Assembly (NCBI RefSeq): GCF_003852525.1
Contig: NZ_QAJL01000002.1
Location: 810,895-874,894, forward strand
Source of the DNA: Pedobacter sp. KBW06
GTDB taxonomy: Bacteria; Bacteroidota; Bacteroidia; Sphingobacteriales; Sphingobacteriaceae
Length of the DNA: 64,000 bases
Direction: 5' to 3'
Part shown: positions 63,457-64,000 of the stretch, one piece after another
How the letters are laid out: every line of letters begins with the position of its first letter
Numbering within the stretch: the first letter of the stretch is position 1
Made by a program: the position numbers and the translations under genes
Notes under the pieces: model-generated
Databases searched by the model: none
Told to the model about the DNA's origin: nothing
The model's input: the letters and a program-made list of their open reading frames with translations, nothing else

Positions 63457-64000
63457 TTATTTTAAGATTACCGTTCCCAGGAATTTCGAAATCTCTTTTT
63501 CCACGCCCTTGATAAAGATAAACCTTTGCATCAGGATTTCCTGATTTACCGGATCGGTTTCTGTTTTAAGTTCCTTGGCAATGTCCATTAACATCCTGGC
63601 CACCTTCCCTTTTTTCAGGTGATACAATCCGCCAAGAATGGTTGCTTTCAGGTTGATACTTTCGTCACGAACATAGATATTGTGTTTATTGTACCAGTTC
63701 TCACTCAGGGAATAAGGTGATGTGGAAAGGGTAATCGCAAGCTCTGCAATCTTCCGGTCTTCATTGTTGATAAACTGACTCGCCACCGGCAAATGCCCGT
63801 TCTCTATTTCATCCCGGTAGGTATCAATGATCTTTTTGCAAAGGTCATCCTGAAAACTCACATCTGCCAGGTTTTGCATGATAAAGGAGCCGATATACAT
63901 GTTATCGATCTTGTCCCAGCTCACCAGTTCATGTCCGTAGGCCAGTAAAAGCCTGACAATTTCCTGCTCCTGCAGCAGGTCGTTTTCTTCCGCAACCGGC
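63457..64000 (-). CDS. dnaG: DNA primase DnaG, C-terminal part (5' end beyond window)
   Basis: The frame is open to the window edge, so the gene enters from the right; an apparent GTG start at 63924 is not real. The visible 180 residues, from about VAEENDLLQEQEIVRLLLAYG to the stop, match the C-terminal helicase-binding region of Bacteroidota DnaG (MYIGSFIMQNLADVSFQ, FINNEDRKIAELAITL, EILMQRFIFIKGVEKEISKFLGTVI). The TOPRIM catalytic core lies outside. This part recruits the DnaB helicase. Confidence 0.85.
   Translation of the reverse strand, partial: PVAEENDLLQEQEIVRLLLAYGHELVSWDKIDNMYIGSFIMQNLADVSFQDDLCKKIIDTYRDEIENGHLPVASQFINNEDRKIAELAITLSTSPYSLSENWYNKHNIYVRDESINLKATILGGLYHLKKGKVARMLMDIAKELKTETDPVNQEILMQRFIFIKGVEKEISKFLGTVILK

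Overview
The window is chromosomal DNA from a Bacteroidota bacterium, most likely a Sphingobacteriaceae member close to Pedobacter. This rests on gene content and signals: a SusC/SusD pair with an ECF sigma/FecR regulator, an alternative complex III fused to an aa3-type oxidase cluster, typical Bacteroidota families (DUF4286, DUF4302, DUF4251, DUF3472, DUF983, DUF2461, a bacterial deoxyhypusine-synthase-like protein), near absence of Shine-Dalgarno sites, and several TAnnTTTG promoter boxes. I see no rRNA, tRNA, CRISPR array, insertion sequence or prophage. The region reads as core genome with accessory patches.

Layout. 1-7.4 kb: the start of a GH2 beta-galactosidase (cut by the window edge), a divergent DUF3472 protein, a formylglycine-generating-enzyme-like lipoprotein, a DUF1501/DUF1800 pair and a fasciclin protein. 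7.5-7.8 kb: an 18-unit array of a 14-bp repeat that is open in every frame. 8.0-9.9 kb: two tandem paralogous cupin_8/JmjC-like dioxygenases. 9.9-15.4 kb: an NTF2-like protein, a vWA/AAA+ ATPase pair, a membrane metallophosphoesterase and a UbiA-like membrane protein. 15.4-19.6 kb: an operon of an S9-peptidase-like lipoprotein that lacks its catalytic Ser and His, a histidine kinase and a response regulator. 19.9-24.9 kb: TPR protein, DUF4286, rfbC, OmpA lipoprotein, DUF2461, DUF983 and a small CxxC membrane protein. 25-34.6 kb: a complete regulated uptake locus (ECF sigma, FecR, SusC, SusD, HExxH lipoprotein, DUF4302 lipoprotein).

34.8-51.4 kb: one long minus-strand respiratory cluster, actABCDEF then ctaC and ctaD, then (after an intrinsic-terminator-like hairpin) ctaA, ctaB, two subunit III genes, subunit IV, a SCO-family protein and a DUF420 protein. 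It takes electrons from menaquinol through ACIII to cytochrome aa3 oxidase, with heme A synthesis and assembly factors included. The SCO protein has lost all three copper ligands and the DUF420 protein carries an EF-hand-like loop. 51.6-64 kb: housekeeping and envelope genes (deoxyhypusine-synthase-like, Omp85-like protein, methyltransferase, SirB1-like, esterase, prfB with a programmed frameshift, DUF937-like, M20 amidohydrolase, pgi, DUF4251, glutaminyl cyclase, YraN, and the C-terminus of DnaG).

The points I would look at first are the S9 pseudo-peptidase tied to a two-component system, the ligand-less SCO protein beside the EF-hand DUF420 protein, the three-frame-open 14-bp array, and four consensus -7 boxes that end 4-5 nt before start codons.
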